From contig JAOXYB010066168.1 in assembly GCA_028565635.1 (NCBI GenBank), positions 1 through 10,231 on the forward strand: 10,231 bases of DNA. The letters are read 5' to 3'. Numbering within the stretch: the first letter of the stretch is position 1; every line of letters begins with the position of its first letter. Below the pieces are notes generated by a model. It worked only from the letters and a program-made list of their open reading frames with translations. It was not told where the DNA came from and made no database searches. Both the position numbers and the translations under genes were made by a program. Shown in pieces: positions 1 to 7,490 of the stretch. The stretch is from Phoronis ovalis. Taxonomy: Eukaryota > Phoronida > Phoronidae.

Positions 1-180
1 AGGTCAAAATTACATCAGACCTGCGCTTTGACCTGTACTTACCCTGTAAAAAATACGAAGATGATCTGACGAAAGCTAAAGCCGTTAGAGCAACACAAAC
101 AAAAGGGTACATACGCCGACGCCGACGCCTGCGGTACGACTATATGCCCGTTCACTATTACATAGTGATGGGCATAAAAA
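1..180. repeat. Tail of an interspersed repeat with a terminal hairpin (partial)
   Basis: This segment is locally richer in G and C than what follows. It contains GACCTG/TTTGACCT-type motifs near its left end, a short CGACGC microsatellite at about 113-128, and an imperfect hairpin at 143-175 (arms TATGCCC..TCACTAT and ATAGTGA..GGGCATA) followed by an A-run. Short interspersed elements of molluscan genomes often have this layout: TGACCT-rich body, simple repeat, small terminal hairpin, AAAA. That family resemblance is from general knowledge and could not be searched. The left end is cut by the window edge, and no open frame is associated with it. Confidence 0.4.
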
Positions 181-1468
181 GCACTTAAATTTATTTCACA
201 AATTCCTTAACAGAATGTTAATCTCACAATTAAAATGAATATCTGTGTTCTTCATTATAACCTTAATAATATACGGTGGCTGGTGTAGGACATATTCCCA
301 GATTTAAAAAAATTCTGTGTCCAATATCAGCGACCATAATAATATAACTAATTTCCACTGCCTCTTATATCACTCTGCTTGATATGGCTTAAAATTCCAA
401 GTAGAGGCTCATACTGGCCCATCTTGCAATGTTTTTTTTAGCAAGTTAGTCATATCATACTAAAAACACTGAAATCATCAATTGCTATTTTCAGCTGCCG
501 CTCTATATATGACAGTACATACTGTAGTCATCAAGAGATTTTTTGGCATTTGGTATATAGTATATGAAATATGGATTAATGAATGAAGGTGTCTTATCAT
601 TCTTGTAGTGTTTTTGACAAACTCTGCAACCTCTGAGATAACATGACTTTCTGTTGCTTTAAAAAGGTTTCCCTTCTCAATGCTTGCTGAAGCAGTTTAT
701 CTAAGCGAGATTCACAAAAATTCTCAAAATTTACACTGTCCCTAAAAATAAAAAAAAATGCCTTTTTCTAAAAAGGTAAGAATTTTTTTTGCAAGTTTGT
801 AAATTGTTTCATTTTAAGATTCAAGAATAAAAAGTTATTTCACAAATATACAAGCTCAACATGTACTATTTATTTACTTGAAATTTTTAAATAATTTATA
901 TATTAGGTATTTCCCAAAACATTCTGACATTTTTTTGAAAGATTGAGATACGATAAAAATTAATAGCAAATTGAATTAACAATGGAGGTGAGTGAGCAAA
1001 CAAGTAACTACTTTTAATGTTTAAACTATCTGACATTTGAAAAATACAAAACCTGTAAAAAGAACGATTATCAAACATTTTTCTTGTTATTTGTTGAAAA
1101 GGAAATAATATTAACAATTAAGTTTAAGAGTGTATAAATTCAGAATATCTATACAAGAATTTTTTTCAAGAAATTTCTTCAGTGTCTTAAAATACAATTA
1201 TGGAAAGATGAAAAACTCCACAATTTCTTATCAGATTTTTGATATAAAAATGACTGTGAATTATATACTTACATAAATGATCGAGACCAGTGATTATACA
1301 CTAACTTCATTTCTAGTCCCATCTCTACAAAAATCGTCAACTTTCAAGCATTTCACATAGTTTAGTAGTAAAACAATATACTATTTTTTAAATTTAAAAA
1401 AAAATATTGTCTTTCTCTTTAGTGTCAGAATCAATTTTTTTGTTTGTTTACATAGATGAGTATTCAAC
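181..1468. other. AT-rich intergenic stretch, no gene seen
   Basis: About 1.3 kb of AT-rich DNA with many A and T runs. The open frames are short and start mid-sequence without supporting splice or coding signals. One isolated strong donor-like site (GGAG|GTGAGT, near 984-994, plus strand) has no convincing upstream exon. No repeat boundary, RNA gene or conserved motif was found. Confidence 0.5.
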
Positions 1469-1980
1469 TACCATATTTTCTCAAATAATCGCCCTGGGCG
1501 ATTATAAAAAAAATAATGGGCTTATTTGAGCAAAATTCTGTGTGTATTGGAATTTTATTTTCAAAAGAAAAACTCTTCCAAACCTTAAATAAACAGTAAG
1601 TTTATTTTTTTGGTCACATACCTAGAGAAATTTGTGCAGTGTATACAACCTTGCTCAACATGGAAACACAATTATTGTGAAAGTCATCGGCAAGAAGCGT
1701 AAATCACCTTCTGCCGTACTCGGCATGGAAATTCTATTGGAAATATTATTACATGGAGGTGATCCGAAGTTTGTTTTGCAAGCCAAAACACTTATTAAAG
1801 ATAGTACCATATTTCCTTAAAACCCAATAAAGAGCTAATCAGCTACACATAATAATGAATTAAAATCTGATTACCTCGTATTAATTCAGATGGGTCTTTA
1901 AGTCAAATTGCCGCCCCGGGGGCAATTATTAGAGAGAGGGTGAATATTATAACAGGGCGATTATTAGAGAAAATATGGTA
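1469..1980. mobile_element. MITE-like DNA transposon derivative with TA target duplication
   Basis: The ends are long inverted repeats: TACCATATTTTCTC plus AAATAATCGCCC on the left (1469-1494), mirrored by GGGCGATTATTAGAGAAAATATGGTA on the right (1955-1980), with one mismatch over 26 bases. If the outer TA is the duplicated target, the element proper is 1471-1978, about 508 bp. A TA target duplication with long inverted repeats fits the Tc1/mariner/pogo superfamily, but no transposase domain is visible, so it would be non-autonomous. Inside, the end motif recurs: a 21-nt palindrome at 1485-1505 on the left, and a second GGGCAATTATTAGAGA at 1920-1935 on the right within a near-palindrome at about 1908-1927. 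A 61-codon open frame (1632-1820, no ATG at its 5' end) lies in the middle; it may be a chance frame or a fossil of internal sequence, and I do not recognise it. Confidence 0.75.
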
Positions 1981-2039
1981 ATGTACAATATTATATATAT
2001 AACGGATTTGATTAAAATTCATTTATTCAAATTTAAAAA

Positions 2040-2131
2040 AGCTACAGAGGTATGACATTTTTATTGAAAAAACAAAGTTAATTATGACAGCAATAGCATT
2101 TGTCCATCCCAGGGGATACTCAACTTTAACT
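2040..2131 (-). other. Candidate terminal exon with stop codon and poly(A) signal
   Basis: Acceptor TTTCTACCAG|AG at 2131 opens a phase 1 frame that completes a Glu codon and reads LKLSIPWDGQMLLLS before a TAA at 2082-2084. AATAAA follows 16 bases later at 2060-2065. The acceptor is good (pyrimidine-rich) and the poly(A) signal is well placed. Another frame through this exon stays open past the AATAAA but would not join the preceding exon in phase. The 3' limit given is approximate. Confidence 0.45.
2060..2065 (-). terminator. Poly(A) signal AATAAA
   Basis: Minus-strand AATAAA lies 16 bases after the TAA of the terminal exon and is the first such hexamer after it. It is consistent with the 3' end of the minus-strand gene near 2040, just inside the right flank of the TA-flanked element ending at 1980. 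Confidence 0.45.
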
Positions 2132-5100
2132 CTGGTAGAAATACAAGTAATTATGCTTCTGTGACTCTACAACCCTAATCATTTTTTGACATAGGTAACA
2201 TTAAAAACTAAACAAATATTTGTACTAAAATGGCATGAATCAGTTATTTATGCTAATACAGTAAAAAAAAGTACTGCATTTGTAGAAAAGTATCTAAATA
2301 TTTTAGAAAATCCAACCCATATTTCGTACCATGATATTATTACCAAGAATTAAAGAAATGCAGTAACATCACCCATTTTTCTGTAAAATAAATAATCCCA
2401 ACCCATATTTACACCCAGGCTTACAGATTTTTTCAAAACAAGGACCCACATTTCTGCCTGTAAAATTACAAATGTGCACATCCCTAGTAAACAATCTTTA
2501 CTGATTACCTCCACCCTTGTCATGCATCTTTCTTGCTCTTGAAGATAACTGTTTTTTTTTACTCACTGTTTTGGTGTAGTTTACAGTGTGAAACTAAAAA
2601 CCCTGGTTGCAAAACAGTGCTAACATTTGGTGCTAAGTTGTAGAAACAATTCTTCATGCTGTTAGTAAATAAGGAAGCCTCATATAGCCACACTGCATTA
2701 TTTACCTTTAACAACTTCACTAATTGGCTTTTGGGCAGTATTGCTGTGAGCATTTTTGTCTGAATTCATAGCCATGTTACCGTTTTCCTTAGACATGGGC
2801 TTGTCTGCAGGGTACAGAGATGGGTCTTCAGATGCAATAGAAAATGTACCATTCTCTGTAATAAATGCAATTAAATATTTAATGCATAACATGATGATGA
2901 CATTGTTTTAACCATAAAACGATGTTTTTATTTTAATGATATATCACTGAATGCATTTACTTTTTGCAACACAGTGCAAGGAAACCTACAAACAACCCTT
3001 GCTTACACAATATCGAATAACTTAATGAGCTGTTGACTAAATTCACAAAATTTTCAGTAAATGTATAGGTCTGAACTTCTCATCTTTATATTTTCAAAAT
3101 TATTATAAATTTTAGTTCTAAGACTCACCAATAGTGGCTGAGCTGGGTTACTTAATAAAATAATGTTTTATCATAACTAGTACCCTAGATTTACTTTGCT
3201 GCATTCACAGATTTTTATAAACTATGCAGAATATGTCTACAAACAACATCAACATATATAACCTGATAGGGATATATAGTACACCCAGGAGATCCTAGTG
3301 AGCTACATCATTTACAACAGGATATATGGGGCTAATGGCATCTCTATAATACTTTTAAAAGCACAACCTAGCACTGGAAGTACAGGTCCAATTTTTCAAT
3401 AGTTTAAAACCTGTTAAGATGAAGTATTATCACTTTATCTAGTGGTTATAAACAATGTAGGTAAATTAGGTATTCGAAAAAAAAAAAAATTATATAATAG
3501 AGAGAAATAAAGTAAAAACTACTTTAAACCCTAGCTATTTTTTAAATTCGTATTTTTTTAAATAACAACAGAGGCGATTTTATGAGAAAAAATGTTTATG
3601 AAAACTTCAACATGGCTCAGCTGCCGTTGATGACACGATCAAAGAAAACTAAATACTATACATTGCTAAGACTCTTATAGAGAATAATTGTTTATGGTTT
3701 ACTTAACTTTTTCTCACCTGTCCATTGTGAAAGATTCACATGTTTGAATATTCAGGGTGTTAATATCAAAGACGGACATATTTGAAGGATGACTGCATCT
3801 GCATTGTGATTTTTGAAGAAGTAAAGTTAGCATTAAAATATCTGGTTTAATTAACAAAGGATTAATCATATATTTGAAAAACCAAAGATAAAATTTCATT
3901 TTAACCGTTTTTGGTTAATTGCATGAATAAATCAAAAGTATTGATCACTCCGTTGTTGTGGTCAGGCATGTGAAATATAAGGGTTTTCTGTACATATTCC
4001 TGACTAATTCACAAACAGGGAGTACTTTGAAAACTTTTAAATCCATGGAAGCTATGACTCAAATTCTTTTTGTTTTTTTTTGACATTTTATGATGATGTG
4101 TACAGTAATTTTCAAAACGGGTAAATAGAATCCACGATATGTCACAGATTCCATTGGAAGTCTTCAGTTACATCATGTTTTAGTTGTAGTTTTTGGCTCA
4201 AAATGGTAAGCTGAAAATGCATGATCTATTGTTACCATCTGATTCTTGTACTTTTCCAAGTATAATCTTCCTTGGTAATATTCCAGGCATTAATTATTTG
4301 AAAGGGGTACAGCTATCACATCCATGCAGCCACATACAATTACATCTCACATGCAATAACCCGATCAGCAAATTTCCAGAATCACATGTTATAAAAGATA
4401 AAATTATTGATAATGATTATCAATCCCAGGAGCTATTAAGCAATGGGGGACAGTTATTTGAGAAAAAATAATATAGGTAAAGTAACCTATAAGAAATTTT
4501 TTTTATTAATATTTGGATACGTACAGCAAGCAATATGAAACAATCTCATATCAAAATCTTTTAGAGACTTTCAAATGTACAAAAATACCTGACAGCTTTT
4601 GATCATTGTTTTCTTGCTGTTTCTCCTCATTGCTCATTAGACTTCGATTTAATTTGGGTGTAGCAGGAGTTACAAAACCATCTTTCTGTAATTTTAAAGG
4701 TAAACTACATCAGAAAACTAAAACAAATACCTTAATCTACATTTCAGTCTTAATTTTATTATCGATTTATAGTAATTAGTGCATTAGATCATCCCTGGGA
4801 TAATCGTGCAATTTTATTTAGCGATAACCTAGCAATTCAACTAGTTTTAAAGTATAATATGTAGCTGTCAAGTCTCCCATTGCGAGCATGAGACTCCCAC
4901 ATTGTAGCTCGTTTTCTACCATGACTTTTGCAATAGAAAATTGACTGAAAATACTGCATCTTCTACGTAACAGCTATGGTATTATCATACACTGAAGGAA
5001 GGTGCTAGGTACAGTAGTAGATTACAGAGTCTGTACTATTACATCAATTTTTCTCTTCTTGGATATCTTTGAACTGCCTTGTGATGTAATGTCTTTATCA

Positions 5101-5839
5101 GAATTGGTTTTATCAGAATCGCCAAACCTACAATTTGCAGTCACAAACTTCTATTACAAATTTCAAACAGGAGTATAACGTAAATTGTGTATTTCTGTAT
5201 GCATATTTATGCATAGAATAATACACAGTTGCTATATTTATACCTAGCATACTAACAATCTATGGAGTTATTTTGACATGGATATCCTTTGGCTCTGATG
5301 CAATATCATTGTTGTTTTTTTAAAATTGGCTGCAACTAATGAACTTTTGCTTTATTTACTATTTTAAAGTAGAATTTGTTTTAAAAGAAACTAAAATAAA
5401 ACAAAACAAACCTTTAGTATAAAAAGCATTTGATTGTGTTTTTTGGTATAAAATGAGGTCCATTCAATTTCTCGGTCATTTAGGCATATTGCCTATTTGA
5501 ATTTCTGTTGATTTGAATTTCTGACTCGTGGATCGAGGATTTCCTAAGAATTACCACAGTAACGTCCCGAGGTATTTATATGGCTGTTATAAAGTTCGTA
5601 TATAAAATTTATATTGAACTTTAAATCCTTCCTCTATCACATATACTCATACTAATGCAACAACGTTGATTGAACTGCGTTTCGACGTTGACATCCAATG
5701 CCAATGGCAATGTGTTCTTATCCCGGGTTTTTATATATTTTATGTCACAACTCAGCCCCAGCAAATCTCCTTTTACTTACCCCATGTCAAAACTAAGGGA
5801 ACACGAACCATATGACTCATCATTGGTTAAGGCTGCCAT
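2082..5839 (-). CDS. Spliced gene for a 165-residue Ser/Lys-rich, probably nuclear protein of unknown family
   Basis: The model is join(2082..2131, 2509..2565, 2706..2855, 4589..4685, 5043..5127, 5781..5839) on the minus strand, 498 bp including the stop. All five introns are GT-AG (653, 357, 1733, 140 and 377 bp), with phases 2, 0, 1, 1 and 1, and the frame stays open across every junction. The start is ATG 5839 in the context GACAATGGC, with an in-frame stop 12 codons upstream. The product lacks a signal peptide, membrane segment or recognisable fold. It is polar and looks disordered, with a basic SKKRKID cluster at residues 42-48, two Thr-Pro sites in VTPATPK at 53-59, and a second basic stretch (SKKKQLSSRARK, 132-143). 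Nuclear location and proline-directed phosphorylation are inferences from these motifs. The C-terminal exon choice is the weakest part. I do not recognise the family. The long third intron contains candidate alternative exons. Confidence 0.55.
2509..2565 (-). other. Exon 5, basic 57-bp exon
   Basis: Acceptor AACAG|TG and donor GGAG|GTAATC flank 57 bp, phase 1 on both sides. In phase it encodes SKKKQLSSRARKMHDKGG after a junction Val. A second AG 16 bases further in (AAACAG|TTATC) is a poorer acceptor because the tract before it is all purine. The exon is very basic and would form a second DNA- or RNA-binding or nuclear-import patch (inference). A nine-base A run makes the frame sensitive to sequencing error. 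Confidence 0.5.
2706..2855 (-). other. Exon 4, symmetric phase 1-1 coding exon
   Basis: A 150-bp exon with acceptor TTTATTACAG|AG and donor AAAG|GTAAAT. The single open frame reads NGTFSIASEDPSLYPADKP onward to QKPISEVVK, 49 codons rich in Ser, Asn, Lys and Asp. Both flanking introns are phase 1, so skipping it would keep the frame. The upstream exon could be the one at 4589-4685 or the 14-nt exon at 3129-3142; both give GAG (Glu) at the junction. Confidence 0.65.
3129..3142 (-). other. Candidate 14-nt microexon
   Basis: GTAACCCAG|CTCAGCCACTATTG|GTGAGTC. The donor is a full consensus GTGAGT. Read after the 3718-3798 exon (phase 2) it gives Ser-Ser-Ala-Thr-Ile and hands phase 1 to exon 4, making MDSSATIENGTFS. 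The phase agreement on both sides is the main support; a 14-nt segment has no coding signal of its own. Confidence 0.3.
3718..3798 (-). other. Candidate alternative exon inside intron 3
   Basis: Flanked by acceptor CACAATGCAG| and a consensus donor GACAG|GTGAGA. The one open frame reads CSHPSNMSVFDINTLNIQTC then ESFTMD, phase 2 at both ends. A second AG six bases inside (ATGCAG repeated) would give 75 instead of 81 bp without changing frame. It joins in frame to the 14-nt exon at 3129-3142 and then to exon 4. It does not accept phase 1 from exon 3: in that phase it hits a stop. It is therefore either part of another isoform with an unseen upstream exon, or a poison exon. Confidence 0.35.
4589..4685 (-). 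other. Exon 3, Thr-Pro motifs and polar tail
   Basis: A 97-bp exon bounded by AAATTACAG|AAAG and CAG|GTATTT. Only one of three frames is open: KDGFVTPATPKLNRSLMSNE followed by EKQQENNDQKLS. It starts in phase 0 and ends in phase 1. Two adjacent Thr-Pro sites, one followed by Lys, look like proline-directed kinase sites (inference). It joins in frame directly to the exon at 2855, giving a Glu at the junction. Confidence 0.65.
5043..5127 (-). other. Exon 2, carries a basic nuclear-localisation-like cluster
   Basis: An 85-bp exon after acceptor TTGTAG|G. It supplies one base to complete the Gly codon, then 28 codons beginning FGDSDKTNSDKD and ending SKKRKID. The donor GAT|GTAATAG is weaker than consensus. 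It is preferred because it leaves phase 0, the only phase in which the next exon is open. The acidic/polar run followed by KKRK resembles a monopartite nuclear localisation signal (inference). Confidence 0.6.
5781..5839 (-). other. Exon 1 coding part (start codon and consensus donor)
   Basis: This exon encodes MAALTNDESYGSCSLSFDM plus two bases of a Gly codon, then the consensus donor GG|GTAAGT (intron at 5780 and below). The A at -3 and G at +4 around the ATG (GACAATGGC) are a good eukaryotic start context. An in-frame TAA at 5873-5875 fixes the upstream limit of the frame, so 5839 is the only plausible ATG. The exon ends in phase 2, which matches the next exon at 5127. Confidence 0.65.
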
Positions 5840-6060
5840 TGTCAAAAGATAACCCAAAAAGGTCCGGAGACCTTATGAAACCAGAAGCAATCCGGCTGCA
5901 GACGACATTACTACTAACGTTCACTCCTTATAAACAGGAGAGCGCTTGGATACATTCAAATCAACGCAGTCGACTCCACGTTGTAATAATAAAATTGAGC
6001 TGTACAGCATTGGCCCTCGGCGTAATTTGGTATGTCAACCAAATAAAGTATACTTTGCAA
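5840..6060 (-). promoter_or_regulatory. Probable promoter / 5' leader region of the minus-strand gene
   Basis: Upstream of exon 1 the composition becomes richer in G, C and CpG than the surrounding DNA (about 5870-6030). An inverted CCAAT (ATTGG, 6009-6013 on the plus strand) lies about 170 bases upstream of the ATG. No TATA box is clearly placed. Plus-strand open frames across 5670-6069 overlap this region and exon 1 and are treated as shadows. The promoter call rests on position and composition only. Confidence 0.3.
5873..5908 (-). other. Short upstream ORF in the 5' leader
   Basis: ATG at 5908 opens an 11-codon frame (MSSAAGLLLVS) that stops at 5873-5875, in the same frame as and 33 bases before the main ATG at 5839. 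If the transcript starts upstream of 5908, this uORF could reduce initiation at the main start. The transcription start is not known. Confidence 0.3.
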
Positions 6061-6540
6061 AATATTTAATTTTTTACAACTTCCATAAAAAATGAAAGTA
6101 AGATATCTATATACAGCTTTGAAGAAAAGTCCGAAACGTTAATTTTTTTCTTCGTGTCACCCTCAAACCTGTATATGTAGGCCTATGGCATGTATATCTA
6201 ACAGCATTCATCTTCAAGTTATTTAAAATATGAAAAAGGGCAGACAAAAAGTTTATCTCATCTGCGGTTAATTCATTCTGATATTCGCATCAACATTCCG
6301 AGCACCATCAACGGCATATCAGTATGATGGTCACGTATTCCAAAGGCAATCATTCCAATTGTCATTCTGTGTGGGTCATACTACTGAAAGGTTATATCCG
6401 GTTATATATTATTTTGGACAGTCGTTATGCTACATAGTTTGAGTTCAGATCTTAGATAAGTAAGACTCAGACAATGAAATAGCTTTATCTAAGCACTAAA
6501 AGTTATCTCCACCGTGACAGCTTAGCGGGTTTCATGTGTA
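6061..6540. other. Upstream flank between the gene leader and the composite element, nothing identified
   Basis: No exon, repeat boundary or RNA gene could be supported. The sequence is of mixed composition with no long open frame on either strand. Confidence 0.4.
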
Positions 6541-6568
6541 TGGAACGCCGTTTTAACATAAATTCAAT

Positions 6569-6708
6569 TCAATTCAATTTCAATTTGTTTATTCTCAGAA
6601 AAGCCCTCTTCGGGCCACAAGAGATAATACATTTACATACAGTTACAAAAAGATGTCTCAAAAAGGAGACTAAAAAGTAACAAATAACATGAAAAATAAA
6701 ATAACAAC
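6569..6708 (-). mobile_element. 5'-truncated non-LTR retrotransposon 3' tail, inserted in the element
   Basis: On the minus strand this 140 bp reads as a T-rich 3' UTR, then TGTGGCCCGAAGAGGGCTTT, then GAGAATAAAC, and ends in a repeated ATTGAATTGA-type microsatellite. A short GC-rich hairpin-like GGCCC..GGGC motif, an AATAAA and a terminal pentanucleotide-like repeat are typical of 3' ends of CR1/L2-like non-LTR elements of marine invertebrates (resemblance, not searched). The flanks AATTCAAT and TATTTAGAC match, without gap, the uninterrupted sequence at the other end of the host element, so the boundaries are well defined. No coding part remains. Confidence 0.65.
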
Positions 6709-7041
6709 TATTTAGACATATCATCAAATAATTAGAGATATCATCAAATAATTGGACATATCAGCAATTAAATTAGAGATATGTCTAATTTTATTAGCGA
6801 TATCACTAATGGAATTAATGATATCGCCAAATAATTGTTGACCACACTACGGGGCGCAATTGTTGATATCATTAATAGAATTAGCGATATCACTAATTCA
6901 ATTAGCGATATCACTAATTCTAATGGAATTAGTGATATATTCAAATCAAAATAATGATATGTTCAAATCGAATTAGTGATATGTTCAAATCGAATTAGTG
7001 ATATGTTCAAATCGAATTAGCGATATGTGAAATTCTATTTC

Positions 7042-7166
7042 AATTAGACATATCACTAATTCTATTAGCGATATCATTAATGGAATTGTTGATATCATTA
7101 ATGGAATTGTTGATATCTCTAATTTAATTGTTGATATCGCTAATTCTTTGATGATATGTCTAAATA
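7042..7166. repeat. 125-bp direct repeat, copy 1
   Basis: Matches 7366-7490 over 125 bases without gaps, differing at about seven positions by eye. It forms the right arm of the first half of the composite element and contains GATATC/CATATC cores every 20-21 bp. Confidence 0.75.
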
Positions 7167-7231
7167 TATAGGCGATCGTTTTAACGAAAATTCACTTATT
7201 TAGACATATCATCAAAGAATTAGCGATATCA
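7132..7231. repeat. Perfect 35-bp inverted repeat around a decayed internal end
   Basis: Bases 7132-7166 are the exact reverse complement of 7197-7231, separated by 30 bases. The loop contains GGCGATCGTTTTAACGAAAA, a diverged version of the element's terminal repeat (AACGCCGTTTTAACATAAAT). This marks the junction between the two tandem halves. Confidence 0.75.
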
Positions 7232-7365
7232 CCAAATAAGTGGCCATATCAACAATTAAATTAGAGATATGTTTAATTCAATTAGCGATATCATTAATAG
7301 AATTAGTGATATCACTAATTTCATTAGAATTAGTCATATCTTCAACATACCATTAAATCGGGTTG

Positions 7366-7490
7366 AATTAGACATATCACTAATTCTATTAGCGATATCA
7401 TTAATGGAATTGTTGATCTCTCTAATTCAATTGTTGATATCTCTAATTTAATTGTTGATATCGTTAATTCTTTGTTGATATGTCTAAATA
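7366..7490. repeat. 125-bp direct repeat, copy 2
   Basis: Second copy of the 7042-7166 sequence, directly adjoining the right terminal inverted repeat. Five of the roughly seven differences cluster around one core (GATCTC instead of GATATC) and the spacer after it. Confidence 0.75.

Noticed and set aside
970-1000. Plus-strand ATGGAG|GTGAGT, resembling a first exon with a strong donor.
   Set aside because: No compatible coding sequence upstream and no downstream exon was found; isolated donor matches are expected by chance.
1632-1820. A 62-codon frame with a KKRK stretch inside the TA-flanked element.
   Set aside because: It lacks an ATG at its 5' end and any visible transposase motif; kept only as a possible fossil in the element entry.
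3817-3835. An earlier acceptor (AAACCAG|ATATTT) that would put the 3718 exon in phase with exon 3.
   Set aside because: It restores phase but adds a hydrophobic, non-coding-like stretch (ILMLTLLL) and overruns a better acceptor; noted only as a possibility.
4193-4471. A 92-codon plus-strand open frame opposite intron 3, ending in a stop at 4469-4471.
   Set aside because: It opens with TTG; the first ATG is at 4217. There is no recognisable motif, splice context or coding-like composition, so a chance frame or a decayed repeat is more likely.
4868-4912. Two similar 20-22 base stretches (GTCTCCCATTG.. and GACTCCCACATTG..) in tandem.
   Set aside because: Similarity is short and partial, too weak to call a repeat.
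5670-6069. Two plus-strand open frames of 60 and 85 codons in the GC-richer patch.
   Set aside because: They lie antisense to exon 1 and its leader, where the minus strand has a better start context, a consensus donor and phase agreement with later exons.
7269-7451. Plus-strand frame with a repeating Ile/Ser/Asp/Leu pattern that looks like a seven-residue repeat protein.
   Set aside because: It is the 21-bp DNA repeat read in one frame; the same array yields such frames wherever spacing is exactly 21.
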